Shown here: piece after piece, positions 21,901 to 33,825 of the stretch | Layout of the letters: each line of letters begins with the position of its first letter | Position numbering within the stretch: the stretch's first letter is position 1 | Translations under genes and position numbers: made by a program | Notes under the pieces: generated by a model | The model's input: only the letters and a program-made list of their open reading frames with translations | What the model was told of the DNA's origin: nothing | Database searches by the model: none | Source: Actinomycetota bacterium | Lineage (GTDB): Bacteria > Actinomycetota > Acidimicrobiia > Acidimicrobiales > Ilumatobacteraceae | Direction of reading: 5' to 3' | Assembly (NCBI GenBank): GCA_016870775.1 | Contig: VGAK01000017.1 | Location: 1-39,920 of the forward strand | Length of the DNA stretch: 39,920 nucleotides

Positions 21901-22668
21901 GTGCAGCGCATCGTGCTCCGCTCCGGTGACGCGGCGGCAACCGTGGACGTTCGCCGTGGTGCGCGACTCGCGTCGTTGCGCTTCGGCGGGACCGAGGTGC
22001 TCGTCACGGCCGGCTCCGATCCGGTCGCGTGGGGTTGCTACCCGATGGTCCCCTATGCCGGCCGTGTGCGCGACGCGCGGTTGCGGTTCGCGGGCCGCAC
22101 CCACGACCTCGAGCCCAACGCGGGCCGGCACGCGATGCACGGCACCGTGTTCGCGGCACCGTGGGAGCTCGACTCGCACGACATCGACAGCGCCACACTC
22201 GTGACGAGCCTCGGGCCGCACTGGCCCTTCGAGGGCATCGTCGTGCAGCGTTTCGAGGTTTCCGATGACGGAATCACGATGCGTCTGGCGGTCCACGCCG
22301 GCCAGGACCAACCGGTCCAGCTCGGATGGCACCCGTGGTTCTTGAAGCCCGCGAGGCTCGACCACCGGTGCAGGCTGATGCATGTGCGCGACCGCGCCGG
22401 GATCGCGACCTCCGAGGTGATCCCGGTGCCGGACGAGCCACTCGATGATTGCCTCGTCTCCGGGGGAGCCGAACCGGAGTTGACGGTGCGGGACGTCGAC
22501 CTTCGGCTCTCCAGTGACTGCTCGCATTGGGTCGTCTACGACATGCACGACCATGCGACGTGCGTGGAACCGCAGTCGGGACCCCCGAATGCGATCAACG
22601 ACTCGCCCGACATCGTTCCCGCCGGCTCGATTATGTCGCGGTGGTTCAGGATCGTGCGCGCCCGATGA
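21901..22668 (+). CDS. galM: Aldose 1-epimerase (galactose mutarotase family, 255 aa)
   Basis: This enzyme interconverts alpha and beta anomers of aldoses. Family motifs are present: CYPMVPYAGRVRDARLRFAG with the Arg of the sugar site, NAGRHAMHGTVFAAPWEL with the catalytic-region His, LGWHPWFLKPARL with the second His, and the closing CVEPQSGPPNAIND with the catalytic Glu. At 255 residues it is short, as for bacterial GalM/YeaD-like members, and has no signal peptide. Together with galT, galK and lacZ in the next 9 kb it supports a lactose/galactose pathway. The stop codon lies in the loop of a terminator-like hairpin. Confidence 0.85.
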   Translation: MQRIVLRSGDAAATVDVRRGARLASLRFGGTEVLVTAGSDPVAWGCYPMVPYAGRVRDARLRFAGRTHDLEPNAGRHAMHGTVFAAPWELDSHDIDSATLVTSLGPHWPFEGIVVQRFEVSDDGITMRLAVHAGQDQPVQLGWHPWFLKPARLDHRCRLMHVRDRAGIATSEVIPVPDEPLDDCLVSGGAEPELTVRDVDLRLSSDCSHWVVYDMHDHATCVEPQSGPPNAINDSPDIVPAGSIMSRWFRIVRAR

Positions 22669-22676
22669 TCGGGCGC
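22658..22676 (+). terminator. Hairpin at the galM stop
   Basis: GCGCCCGATGATCGGGCGC forms an eight-base perfect stem with the TGA stop as loop. Only two T residues follow, so it may be a weak terminator or serve both converging genes. Confidence 0.45.
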
Positions 22677-22689
22677 TTCATCGCCCCGC

Positions 22690-23643
22690 TCAGGCTGCCC
22701 ACCGCGCGCGCATCCGCCGCAGTGCGGTCGTCCTGATCTCGCTCCACGTGCCGCCGACGAGGTTGCGCACCGTGCCGAGCGAGGGCACGGAACCATCGCC
22801 GTTCACTGCCGCGCGCCACGCATCGAACTGGTGGCTCGCACCGCGATGTGCCGGCTCGGCGAGGAACCTCTCGACATGGTCGAGTATCTCCTCGCGCGTC
22901 CACCGCCGCTCGTAGTTCTTGCGGAGGGGTTCGCCGCTCGCAACTCCCACCTCGGCGCACGCCGCCGTCCACGACCCGAACAACTGCACGATGCGCGCCA
23001 CGCTCGGGCCCCTGACGCGACCCTCGCGCACGAGGGTGGTGTAGGCCTGGTGACTGAGCGGGCCGGCGAGCAGACTCGCCGCCGCCAGTGCGGCCTTGGC
23101 GCGCTCGCGGGTGGCCGCGATCGCCTCGGATTCGGTGCGCATGGGGGGCTCAACGAGGTCGGACTCCTCCAGCACCAACCAGTCGACGGGCTTTGCCGAC
23201 ACCGAGACATCGGTCAGGGGCGCACCGAGTGCGTCTGCGATCTCGGCCAAGGTCGAACCGGGACACTGGCGCAGGTGTTCGGCGATGCGCCGCGTCAGTT
23301 CCCCGCGCACCTCGGCCTTGGTCGGACGGGTTCGAGGGCGGGTGCCCACAGTGCCCGCCCGGGACGCGGTGTCCCTCGGGGGTCGACCGCGGCGAGGACG
23401 TCCGGTCGGAGTCGCCACCTCCCCCGCGGGAGAATCGACATCCCCCACGCGGGACACGGGACGTTCCGCGGCCGGGGGCTGGGAGGCCGGCACGAAGCGC
23501 ACGACGAATTCCCCCAGGGTCCTCACGTGCTCGCGGTTGACGCGCCCGTTCTCGTCGACAAGACCGAGGTCGGAGACGACCCGCGCCAGCGCCGCCGGCA
23601 GGTCGGCGACCGACACCTTCGTGGTCACCTCACGCTTGGACAC
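22690..23643 (-). CDS. Putative DNA-binding protein with HNH-associated (homing-endonuclease-associated) repeats (317 aa)
   Basis: The middle (about 110-160) looks like a winged-helix (ELTRRIAEHLRQCPGSTLAE then IADALGAPLTDV). The C-terminal half carries two copies of the module seen beside homing and HNH nucleases: GPSVARIVQLFGSWTAACAE and VPSLGTVRNLVGGTWSEIRT, each before a basic end. No HNH motif itself is present, so it probably binds DNA without cutting it. A Pro/Arg-rich linker (about 55-110) joins the parts. The start is GTG 23643 (alternative GTG 23652), with TACCGT seven bases upstream, because the open frame beyond overlaps the divergent gene. It could regulate the adjacent genes; that is inference. 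Confidence 0.65.
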   Translation of the reverse strand: MSKREVTTKVSVADLPAALARVVSDLGLVDENGRVNREHVRTLGEFVVRFVPASQPPAAERPVSRVGDVDSPAGEVATPTGRPRRGRPPRDTASRAGTVGTRPRTRPTKAEVRGELTRRIAEHLRQCPGSTLAEIADALGAPLTDVSVSAKPVDWLVLEESDLVEPPMRTESEAIAATRERAKAALAAASLLAGPLSHQAYTTLVREGRVRGPSVARIVQLFGSWTAACAEVGVASGEPLRKNYERRWTREEILDHVERFLAEPAHRGASHQFDAWRAAVNGDGSVPSLGTVRNLVGGTWSEIRTTALRRMRARWAA

Positions 23644-23687
23644 CGTGCACACGGTACCGTTTCGTCGCAGGATCGGAGGGGGCCCCG

Positions 23688-25166
23688 GTGCGAGTGACGA
23701 TGGAGACGCAGTTCGAGAGTCTGCTGCCCGCCGACGACACGCACCCGTACCGGACGGGCGCATGGCGACCCCAGACGAGGGAGTGGACCGCGCTCGAGAT
23801 GGAGGTCGAGGGGGAGCTCCCCGCCGACTTGAACGGCGTGTACCTGCGCAACACCGAGAACCCGCTCGTTCCCGCGATGTTGCGTTACCACCCCTTCGAC
23901 GGCGACGGAATGCTCCATGCGATCTCGTTCCGCGAGGGACACGCCGAGTACCGCAACCGGTTCGTGCGCACGCTGGGACTGGCGGCTGAACTCGAGGCCG
24001 GCGGACCGCAGTGGTCGGGACTCGCCGAATCCCCGCTCAAGTCGCCTCGTCGGGACGGCTGGGGTGCGCGCACCCGCATGAAGGACGCCTCGTCGACCGA
24101 TGTCGTGGTGCACAACGGACTCGCCCTGACGAGCTTCTACCAGTGCGGTGATCTCTACCAACTCGATCCCGTCACGCTGGAGGACCGCGGTCGAGCATCG
24201 TGGGACGGCGCGTTCCCCACGTGGGGCGTCTCGGCCCACACCAAGGTCGACGAGCGCACCGGCGAGATGCTGTTCTTCAATTACGGCACCGAGGCACCCT
24301 TCATGCACTACGGCGTCATCGACGCCACGGGAGAGCTCGTGCACCACACCCCGGTGCCCCTCCCCGGCCCCCGTCTACCCCACGACATGTGCTTCACGGA
24401 CAACTACGCGATCCTGAACGACTGCCCGCTCTTCTGGGATCCCGACCTCGTGGCGAAGGGGATCTATGCCACCGGCTTCCACCGCGACATGCCCCTGCGG
24501 TTCGCGGTGATTCCCCGGCGCGGCAACGAGCGCGACATCACATGGTTCGAGTGCGACGCCACCTACGTCCTGCACTGGATCAACGCCTGGGAGGACGGAG
24601 ACGAGGTCGTCATCGACGGCTACTTCCAATGCGACCCCTCCCCCTCGCTCCCACCGGACGCAACGATGGAGCAGCGCCTGTTCCGGTTCCTCGATCTCCA
24701 CACGCTCCAGACGCGGCCCCACCGCTGGCGCCTGAACATGAGAACCGGCGCAGTGAGGGAGGGTCCGCTCTCCGACACGATCACCGAATTCGGCGTGATC
24801 GACGCCTCCCGCGCGGGCCGGGTGCACCGCTACGTGTACCAGACGGTGCCGGCCGAGGGTTGGTTCGGCTTCGAGGGACTCATCAAGCACGACGTCACCA
24901 CCGGAAGCGAGGAAGTGTTCCGCCTCCCCGCCGGCGTCTACTGCTCGGAGGCCGCCTTCGCACCGAAGCCCGGCGCCACGGCCGAGGACGACGGCTATCT
25001 CGTCACATTCACGATGGACGTGCCGAACGATCGGAGCGACTGCCACATCTTCGACGCTCGCAACCTCTCCGACGGTCCCATCGCGCGCATCGCACTCCCG
25101 GAGCGGATCAGTTCGGGCACCCATGCGACATGGGCCGACGCGTCGCGGTTGACGCCGCGCGGCTGA
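23688..25166 (+). CDS. Carotenoid cleavage oxygenase (RPE65/CCD family, 492 aa)
   Basis: A non-heme iron dioxygenase of the seven-bladed propeller family that cleaves carotenoids, stilbenes or related alkenes. The opening LPADLNGVYLRNTENPLV and FDGDGMLHAISF are typical. The iron-binding histidines are recognisable in order: VSAHTKVD, LPHDMCFTDNYAIL, YVLHWINAWEDGD and the final SGTHATWAD. It lacks a signal peptide. GGAGGGG is correctly placed before GTG 23688; ATG 23700 is an alternative. galT follows after 13 bp and galK overlaps galT, so the three probably share an mRNA although their functions appear unrelated. The substrate cannot be told from sequence. Confidence 0.88.
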   Translation: MRVTMETQFESLLPADDTHPYRTGAWRPQTREWTALEMEVEGELPADLNGVYLRNTENPLVPAMLRYHPFDGDGMLHAISFREGHAEYRNRFVRTLGLAAELEAGGPQWSGLAESPLKSPRRDGWGARTRMKDASSTDVVVHNGLALTSFYQCGDLYQLDPVTLEDRGRASWDGAFPTWGVSAHTKVDERTGEMLFFNYGTEAPFMHYGVIDATGELVHHTPVPLPGPRLPHDMCFTDNYAILNDCPLFWDPDLVAKGIYATGFHRDMPLRFAVIPRRGNERDITWFECDATYVLHWINAWEDGDEVVIDGYFQCDPSPSLPPDATMEQRLFRFLDLHTLQTRPHRWRLNMRTGAVREGPLSDTITEFGVIDASRAGRVHRYVYQTVPAEGWFGFEGLIKHDVTTGSEEVFRLPAGVYCSEAAFAPKPGATAEDDGYLVTFTMDVPNDRSDCHIFDARNLSDGPIARIALPERISSGTHATWADASRLTPRG

Positions 25167-25179
25167 CACTGGGGGATCC

Positions 25180-26031
25180 GTGGCACGCCGGACGCGGGTC
25201 GATCCGCACCTCGGGACCGTCGTGCACATCGTCGCGGACCGACAGGGCCGCCCGAACCTGCCCATCGATGGCTGTCCGTTCTGCGTGGGGGGGCTCGAGG
25301 CACCGGAGCCCTACGAGGTGCGCGCATTCAAGAACCGGTGGCCCGCCCTCGAGGGGGGAGCATGCGAGGTGGTCCTCTACTCCCCGGATCACGAGTCGAC
25401 GCTCGCCACTCTCCCCGTCGAGCACATCGGCCGCATCATCGACCTGTGGTGCGAGCGCACCGTGGCGTTGCGGGGTCTGCCCGGTGGTGAGCACGTGGTG
25501 GTGTTCGAGAATCGTGGCGCCGAGATCGGCGCCACGATCACCCACCCCCACGGACAGATCTACGCCTTCGATCATGTCCCCGATCGTCCCGGCCGGATGC
25601 TCCGCGCATCATGGGCACCCGAGCCCGACCCGGGCGACCGGCTCGTCACCACGATCAGTGGCTGGCGCGCATGGTGCGACGCTGTCCCCGTGTTCCCGGT
25701 GTCGGTGCGCCTCGCCCCGATCGAGCGGGTTCCCGACCTCCCCGCGCTCGGGCCCGCGGCGCAGACCGGTCTCGCCCGGGCGCTCTCGGGGATCTTCGGC
25801 GCACTCGAGCAACTCTTCGGTGAACCGCTCCCCTACATGATGTGGGTCAACCAGTCGCCACGCACGTCGTCGCAGTGGCCAGACGCCTGGATGAACATCG
25901 AGATCGTCTCGCCGTGGCGCGCACCGCGACTGCCCCGCCACATCGCCGGGGTCGAGGTCGCGACCGGTGAGTACTTCGTGCCCGTCGACCCCGCCGACAT
26001 CGCCGCGCGGTTGCGCGCCCTCATCGGCTGA
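25180..26031 (+). CDS. galT: Galactose-1-phosphate uridylyltransferase (283 aa)
   Basis: GalT exchanges UMP between UDP-glucose and galactose-1-phosphate in the Leloir pathway. The zinc-ligand CPFC (about 32-35), KNRWPAL, the HIT-like active site THPHGQIYAFDHVP with the nucleophilic His, and the later PYMMWVNQSPR and WMNIEIVSPWR are in the right order. At 283 residues it is shorter than E. coli GalT (348) but normal for actinobacteria. The GTG start has GGGGGAT upstream. Its TGA overlaps the galK ATG (TGATG), so the two are co-translated. Confidence 0.93.
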   Translation: MARRTRVDPHLGTVVHIVADRQGRPNLPIDGCPFCVGGLEAPEPYEVRAFKNRWPALEGGACEVVLYSPDHESTLATLPVEHIGRIIDLWCERTVALRGLPGGEHVVVFENRGAEIGATITHPHGQIYAFDHVPDRPGRMLRASWAPEPDPGDRLVTTISGWRAWCDAVPVFPVSVRLAPIERVPDLPALGPAAQTGLARALSGIFGALEQLFGEPLPYMMWVNQSPRTSSQWPDAWMNIEIVSPWRAPRLPRHIAGVEVATGEYFVPVDPADIAARLRALIG

Positions 26032-27014
26032 TGCACCGCACGACCGCGCCCGGGCGGGTGAACCTGATCGGTGACCACACCGACTACACCGGCGGGCTCG
26101 TCCTGCCGATGGCGATCGACCTCGCGACCTCGATCGAGTGGGAGGAATCCGACCGTGTGCGCCTCACCTCGTCGGTCGACTCCGACCCGGTGGACTTCGA
26201 TCCTCGTGCATCCTTCGACTCATCGATGACGCCCCGGTGGGGCCGCTACGTCGCCGCGGTCGCCTCGCTGATGGAGTCACCACGCGGCTTAGTGGGACGC
26301 GTCTCGACCACGCTCCCGGTGGGAGCCGGACTCGCGTCGTCGGCCGCCCTCGAGATCGCCGTCGCGCTCGTGATGGGCTTCGAGGGAGATGCCATCGAGC
26401 TCGCGCGCATGTGTCAGCGGGCCGAGCACCTCGCCACCGGGGTGCCGACGGGGATCATGGACCAGATGTGCATCGCATCGGCACGCAGGGGCACCGCGAC
26501 CCTGATCGACTGCTCGACCCTCGCGGTGCGGCACGTCTCTGTGCCGGAGGAAGCCGCGGTCCTCGTGCAGTTCATCGCGCACCGTACCCTCGAGGGATCC
26601 GAGTACTCCACCCGCGTCGCCGAGTGCGCGAGGGCCGAGTCCGAGATCGGGCCACTGCGGGTGGCGAGCCTCGATGACGCCGCGCGAATCAGCGACCCGA
26701 TCGCGGGATCACGCGCCCGGCACGTCATCTCGGAGAACCACCGGGTGGGGTCGTTCGCTGCCGCACTCGAGGCGGGTGATTTGGCGCGGGCGGGTGCTCT
26801 GATGACCGAGAGCCACCGCAGCCTCGCGGGCGACTTCGCCGTGTCGACGCCGACCATGGACGCGGCCGTGGCGCGGATGCTCGCGGTTCCCGGGGTGTTC
26901 GGTGCGCGGATGACGGGCGGCGGTTTCGGCGGATGCATCGTGGCACTCATTGCCAGCAACGCCGAAGGGCCCGGCTGGAGGGTTCACCCCTCAGCCGGAC
27001 CCGATCATGCGTGA
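26031..27014 (+). CDS. galK: Galactokinase (327 aa)
   Basis: A GHMP-family kinase that phosphorylates galactose at C1. The galactokinase signature GRVNLIGDHTDYTGG is at residues 9-23, the ATP loop LPVGAGLASSAALE at about 99-112, the catalytic GIMDQM at about 142-147, and the third GHMP motif GARMTGGGFGGC near residue 300. It is about 55 residues shorter than E. coli GalK, as in many actinobacteria. One base of its ATG overlaps the galT stop. It ends just before a bidirectional hairpin facing the fasciclin gene. Confidence 0.95.
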   Translation: MHRTTAPGRVNLIGDHTDYTGGLVLPMAIDLATSIEWEESDRVRLTSSVDSDPVDFDPRASFDSSMTPRWGRYVAAVASLMESPRGLVGRVSTTLPVGAGLASSAALEIAVALVMGFEGDAIELARMCQRAEHLATGVPTGIMDQMCIASARRGTATLIDCSTLAVRHVSVPEEAAVLVQFIAHRTLEGSEYSTRVAECARAESEIGPLRVASLDDAARISDPIAGSRARHVISENHRVGSFAAALEAGDLARAGALMTESHRSLAGDFAVSTPTMDAAVARMLAVPGVFGARMTGGGFGGCIVALIASNAEGPGWRVHPSAGPDHA

Positions 27015-27029
27015 AGATTTGGCTGGCTG

Positions 27030-27048
27030 CTGATCCGGTGGGGATCAG
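27030..27048. terminator. Bidirectional hairpin between galK and the fasciclin gene
   Basis: CTGATCCGGTGGGGATCAG forms a seven-base perfect stem with a five-base loop, 15 bp after the galK stop and covering the stop of the convergent gene. No long T-run follows on either strand. Confidence 0.5.
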
Positions 27049-27596
27049 AGTGCCGCGACGTCGACCGTCGGGGGCACGATCACCTTGTCGATGACGTGGA
27101 TGACCCCGTTCGAGGCGGGAACGTCCGTCGTGACCACACTCGCACCGCCCACCTTGACACCCATGTCAGTCGTGACGGCGAACGTCGAGCCCTCCACGGT
27201 CGCCACGTCACCGGCGGTGACATCGGCGGCCATCACTTTGCCGGCAACCACGTGATAGGTGAGGATCTTGACGAGGATGTCCTTGTTCTCGGGCAGGAGC
27301 AACTTGTCGAGGAGTCCCGGGGGGAGTGCCGCGAAGGCCTCGTTCGTCGGGGCGAAGACGGTGAACGGTCCCTCACCCGAGAGTGTCTCGGCGAGTCCGG
27401 CAGCGACCACGGCGGACACCAGCGTGGAGAAGTCCGCGCCGGCCTGGGCGACCTCGACGATGGTCCCCGGCTCGGCGGCCGGGGTGGAGGTGTCCTCGAC
27501 TGCCGCTGCGGTGGTGTCGGAGGTGGACGGGTCCGACCCGCACGCGGCGAGCAGGATGAGGGATGACGCTGCGATGACCGCGAGGCGACGTGACAT
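27045..27596 (-). CDS. Fasciclin (FAS1) domain lipoprotein (183 aa)
   Basis: The signal peptide [20 protein letters not shown] ends in a perfect lipobox with Cys19. A Thr/Ala/Glu/Pro linker leads to one FAS1 domain (about 45-178) with both conserved segments, H1 [15 protein letters not shown] and H2 [16 protein letters not shown], and the YHVVAGKV motif between. FAS1 lipoproteins mediate adhesion or cell-envelope contacts; one close type is the mycobacterial MPT70/83 group. AAGGAG lies nine bases before the ATG. It is placed alone between the convergent galK and the lacZ gene. The 196 bp on its upstream side hold its promoter region and the lacZ 3' end; no hairpin or motif stands out there. 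Confidence 0.92.
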   Translation of the reverse strand: MSRRLAVIAASSLILLAACGSDPSTSDTTAAAVEDTSTPAAEPGTIVEVAQAGADFSTLVSAVVAAGLAETLSGEGPFTVFAPTNEAFAALPPGLLDKLLLPENKDILVKILTYHVVAGKVMAADVTAGDVATVEGSTFAVTTDMGVKVGGASVVTTDVPASNGVIHVIDKVIVPPTVDVAAL

Positions 27597-27792
27597 GGGG
27601 GTTCTCCTTGTGTGGGAGCTGCGGGCACGAAACCCGGTTCAATCGTTGTGATCGGACCCCCGAGTGAACCGCAGCAGGGGAAAATCTATTTCCACCGCCC
27701 GGCCCCTTCGCCACGAGACGATTGTCACCACCGGGTCGGGTGAGGGGCGCTCTGGGGCATCCATGGCACGTTCGGTCAATAACGGGTTGATG

Positions 27793-31271
<3,479 letters not shown>

Positions 31272-31326
31272 GGGCCCACTTTATTATCCGTGCATCCTCC
31301 GCGGGAGAGACCGGGCGGCGGATTCC

Positions 31327-31332
31327 TAGACT
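31327..31332 (+). promoter_or_regulatory. -10 box (TAGACT) for the monooxygenase gene
   Basis: TAGACT fits TANNNT and ends six bases before GTG 31339. No ribosome site precedes the start, so the transcript is probably leaderless. Confidence 0.5.
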
Positions 31333-31338
31333 CGCCCC

Positions 31339-33279
31339 GTGGCGGGCAGTGTCGGACCGGAGGTGAGCATCCACCACGCCGCCGGGGTGCCCCGCATCGA
31401 CAAGGACGCGGCCCTCGCGGTGGCATCGGTGCCGACTCTGTTGATGTGTCTCGCCCACCTCACCGGCGACGACCGCTGGATCGGCGATCCCTACCTGCCC
31501 GTGCGGGACGTGAACCTGTTCCACGACGAGACCGGTGGGTTGCCACCGGACGTCCAGGCCGAGGTGCGCGAGGCAATCTCGGCCGTTCTCGACGAACTCG
31601 CGGCCGGAACCCGCACGCCAGCCGGCACACCGTCGGCGGAGCGGATGGTCGCGATGATGCGCGCCTGCGTCGCAGAAGACGTCGCACCCGAGTACGCCCC
31701 GCTCATGCTCGAGGAACTCGGCCTCGTCGACCGCGACGTCCACTGGAGCTCCGGACCGGCCGTGCCGCCCGGCTTCCGGGTGCTGGTCATCGGCGCGGGT
31801 TTCGCCGGGATCTGTGCCTCCATCAAGTTGGCCGCGCTCGGGGTGCCCCACGTCGTGGTCGACAAGAACCCCGATCTCGGCGGCACATGGTTCGACAACG
31901 ACTACCCCGACGCCGGGGTCGACACCCCGAACCACTTCTACTCGTACTCCTTCGCGCCGAATCCGCAGTGGCGCCACTACTTCTCGAAGAGGGCCGAGAT
32001 CCGTGCCTATGCCGATTCGGTGGCGCGTGCGCACGGCGTCACGGAGCGCACGCGCCACATGGTGGAGGTCACCTCCATGACGTGGAACGAGAACGATGCG
32101 ACATGGGATGTCGAGATGAGCGGCCCCGACGGCACGGTTCACGAGTCGTACTCGGCGGTGATCACAGCGGTCGGCCAGCTGAACCGCCCGAACCTGGCGC
32201 CTGCGCGCGGCATCGAGTCATTCCGCGGCCCGTGGTTCCATTCGGCCGCGTGGGATCGCGCCGTCGATCTCGCCGGTGCACGCGTCGCGGTGATCGGCAC
32301 CGGGGCGAGCGCGATGCAGTTCCTCCCCACCGTGGCCGCGACCGCGGAATCGGTGGTCGTTTTCCAGCGCTCGCCGCAGTGGGTGCGCCCGAGCGTCGAC
32401 TACCACCGTGAGGTGAGCCCGGAGACCCGGTGGTTGATGGAGAACGTTCCCCACTACGCGAGGTGGTACCGCTTCGGTCTGTTCTGGCGATTCGGAGACG
32501 GTCTGTTGCGCACGCTGCGCCGCGATCCCGACTGGCCGCATCCGGAGAGGTCGATGAATCGCTCGAACGACCGTCACCGCCGACAGCTCACCGAGCACCT
32601 GGAGCGCGAACTCGAGGGTCGGCCCGATCTCGTGGCCAAGTGCCTGCCGGACTATCCGCCGTATGGCAAGCGCATCCTCGTCGACAACAACTGGTACGCC
32701 ACGCTCCGCCGCGACAATGTCGAGCTCGTCGCGACCGCGGTCGACCGGATCACCGCGACCGGCATCATCGACGCCGAGGGCACCGAGCACGACGTCGACG
32801 TGATCATCCTCGCGACCGGGTTCGAGGCAGGTCGACTCCTCGCCCCGATGACGATCCGCGGTCGTTCCGGCGTGCGCCTGCGCGATGTGTGGGGCGACGA
32901 CGACCCGCGCGCGCACCTCGGCGTCAGCGTGCCCGACTACCCGAACATGTTCGTGCTGATCGGGCCGAACACCTTCGTGGCCCACGGCGGCAGCATCATC
33001 TTCCAGGCCGAGTGCTCGATGCGCCACGTCGCGGGGGCCCTGGTGCACATGTGCGAGGCGGGCCTCGCCTCGCTCGAGGTCCGCCGCGAGGTGCACGACG
33101 AGTACAACGCGCGCGTCGACGCCGAGCACGAGCAACTCGTCTGGGCGCACCCCGGTATGCGCAACTGGTACCGCAACGCGGCGGGTCGGGTCTTCTCGCC
33201 GATGCCGTGGCGCTTCGTCGATTACTGGCAGATGACGCACGACTTCGACCCGGCCGAGTACGTGGGGACACCCCGTTGA
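31339..33279 (+). CDS. Flavin-containing Baeyer-Villiger-type monooxygenase with N-terminal extension (646 aa)
   Basis: It would insert oxygen beside ketone groups using NADPH and FAD. The FAD-binding GAGFAG (152-157) is followed by GGTWFDNDYPDAGVD. The Baeyer-Villiger fingerprint FRGPWFHSAAW (295-305) matches FxGxxxHxxxW. The NADP site is GTGASA (320-325), with ILATGF late in the protein. About 140 residues precede the FAD motif; such an extension is known from 4-hydroxyacetophenone monooxygenase-like members (about 640 residues). This makes aryl-ketone or similar substrates possible, but the substrate is not established. Its TGA overlaps the TTG start of the phosphatase gene, so the two are translationally coupled. 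Confidence 0.88.
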   Translation: MAGSVGPEVSIHHAAGVPRIDKDAALAVASVPTLLMCLAHLTGDDRWIGDPYLPVRDVNLFHDETGGLPPDVQAEVREAISAVLDELAAGTRTPAGTPSAERMVAMMRACVAEDVAPEYAPLMLEELGLVDRDVHWSSGPAVPPGFRVLVIGAGFAGICASIKLAALGVPHVVVDKNPDLGGTWFDNDYPDAGVDTPNHFYSYSFAPNPQWRHYFSKRAEIRAYADSVARAHGVTERTRHMVEVTSMTWNENDATWDVEMSGPDGTVHESYSAVITAVGQLNRPNLAPARGIESFRGPWFHSAAWDRAVDLAGARVAVIGTGASAMQFLPTVAATAESVVVFQRSPQWVRPSVDYHREVSPETRWLMENVPHYARWYRFGLFWRFGDGLLRTLRRDPDWPHPERSMNRSNDRHRRQLTEHLERELEGRPDLVAKCLPDYPPYGKRILVDNNWYATLRRDNVELVATAVDRITATGIIDAEGTEHDVDVIILATGFEAGRLLAPMTIRGRSGVRLRDVWGDDDPRAHLGVSVPDYPNMFVLIGPNTFVAHGGSIIFQAECSMRHVAGALVHMCEAGLASLEVRREVHDEYNARVDAEHEQLVWAHPGMRNWYRNAAGRVFSPMPWRFVDYWQMTHDFDPAEYVGTPR

Positions 33280-33779
33280 CCCTGTTCAACACCGACGGCG
33301 GGATACACGAGATCCCGCTCCCCGCCGCGATCGGGCGCCTGTGGCTGTGCGGCAAGCACCACGTCGCACCCGACGTCGAGTCCGTGCGCGCGCGCCACGA
33401 CATCTCACTCGTGGTGTGCCTCGTCGAGGCGCACGAGTTGACGGGCCGCTACGACGACTACGTCACCTGGCACCGTGACAACGCCGGGGCCGCCGGCCTG
33501 TGGCGCCCGATGGAGGACATCACCTACCCCATCTTCGAGGAGGTGCACGGGTTCGTCGAGCAGGTCACCGCCCACGTGCGCGACCACGGCAACGCGCTCG
33601 TCCACTGTGCCGCCGGCATCGGACGGGCCGGGACCACGGCCGTCGCCGTCTGCATGATGCTCGGGATGGACACCTACGAGGCGCTCGACCATGTGCGCGC
33701 CCACCGTCCGATGGCCGGACCCGAGGCGGGCTCGCAACTCGACTACATCTACGCCCTCGCCGAGCACCTCGGAATGTGA
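33276..33779 (+). CDS. Dual-specificity/tyrosine phosphatase-like protein (167 aa)
   Basis: The active-site loop VHCAAGIGRAGTTAVAV gives the Cys-x5-Arg signature of cysteine phosphatases (Cys111, Arg117). Asp81 in RPMEDITYP is well placed as the general acid. The fold is that of a small dual-specificity or cyclin-dependent-kinase-inhibitor-3-like phosphatase acting on phosphoproteins, phosphoinositides or sugar phosphates. The start is taken as TTG 33276, overlapping the monooxygenase stop (TTGA), with GGGGACA upstream. Any later start would lose the first strand (IGRLWLCGKHHV). The functional link with the monooxygenase is not apparent. Confidence 0.75.
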   Translation: MTLFNTDGGIHEIPLPAAIGRLWLCGKHHVAPDVESVRARHDISLVVCLVEAHELTGRYDDYVTWHRDNAGAAGLWRPMEDITYPIFEEVHGFVEQVTAHVRDHGNALVHCAAGIGRAGTTAVAVCMMLGMDTYEALDHVRAHRPMAGPEAGSQLDYIYALAEHLGM

Positions 33780-33825
33780 CCGCCCCAGCCGGTCGCGGAC
33801 CGACGGCGCACTCACTGCCGGTGTT

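Noticed and set aside
32430-33275. Possible long N-terminal extension of the phosphatase
   Set aside because: It lies in the wrong frame over the monooxygenase C-terminal half and has an Arg/Ala-rich non-protein look.
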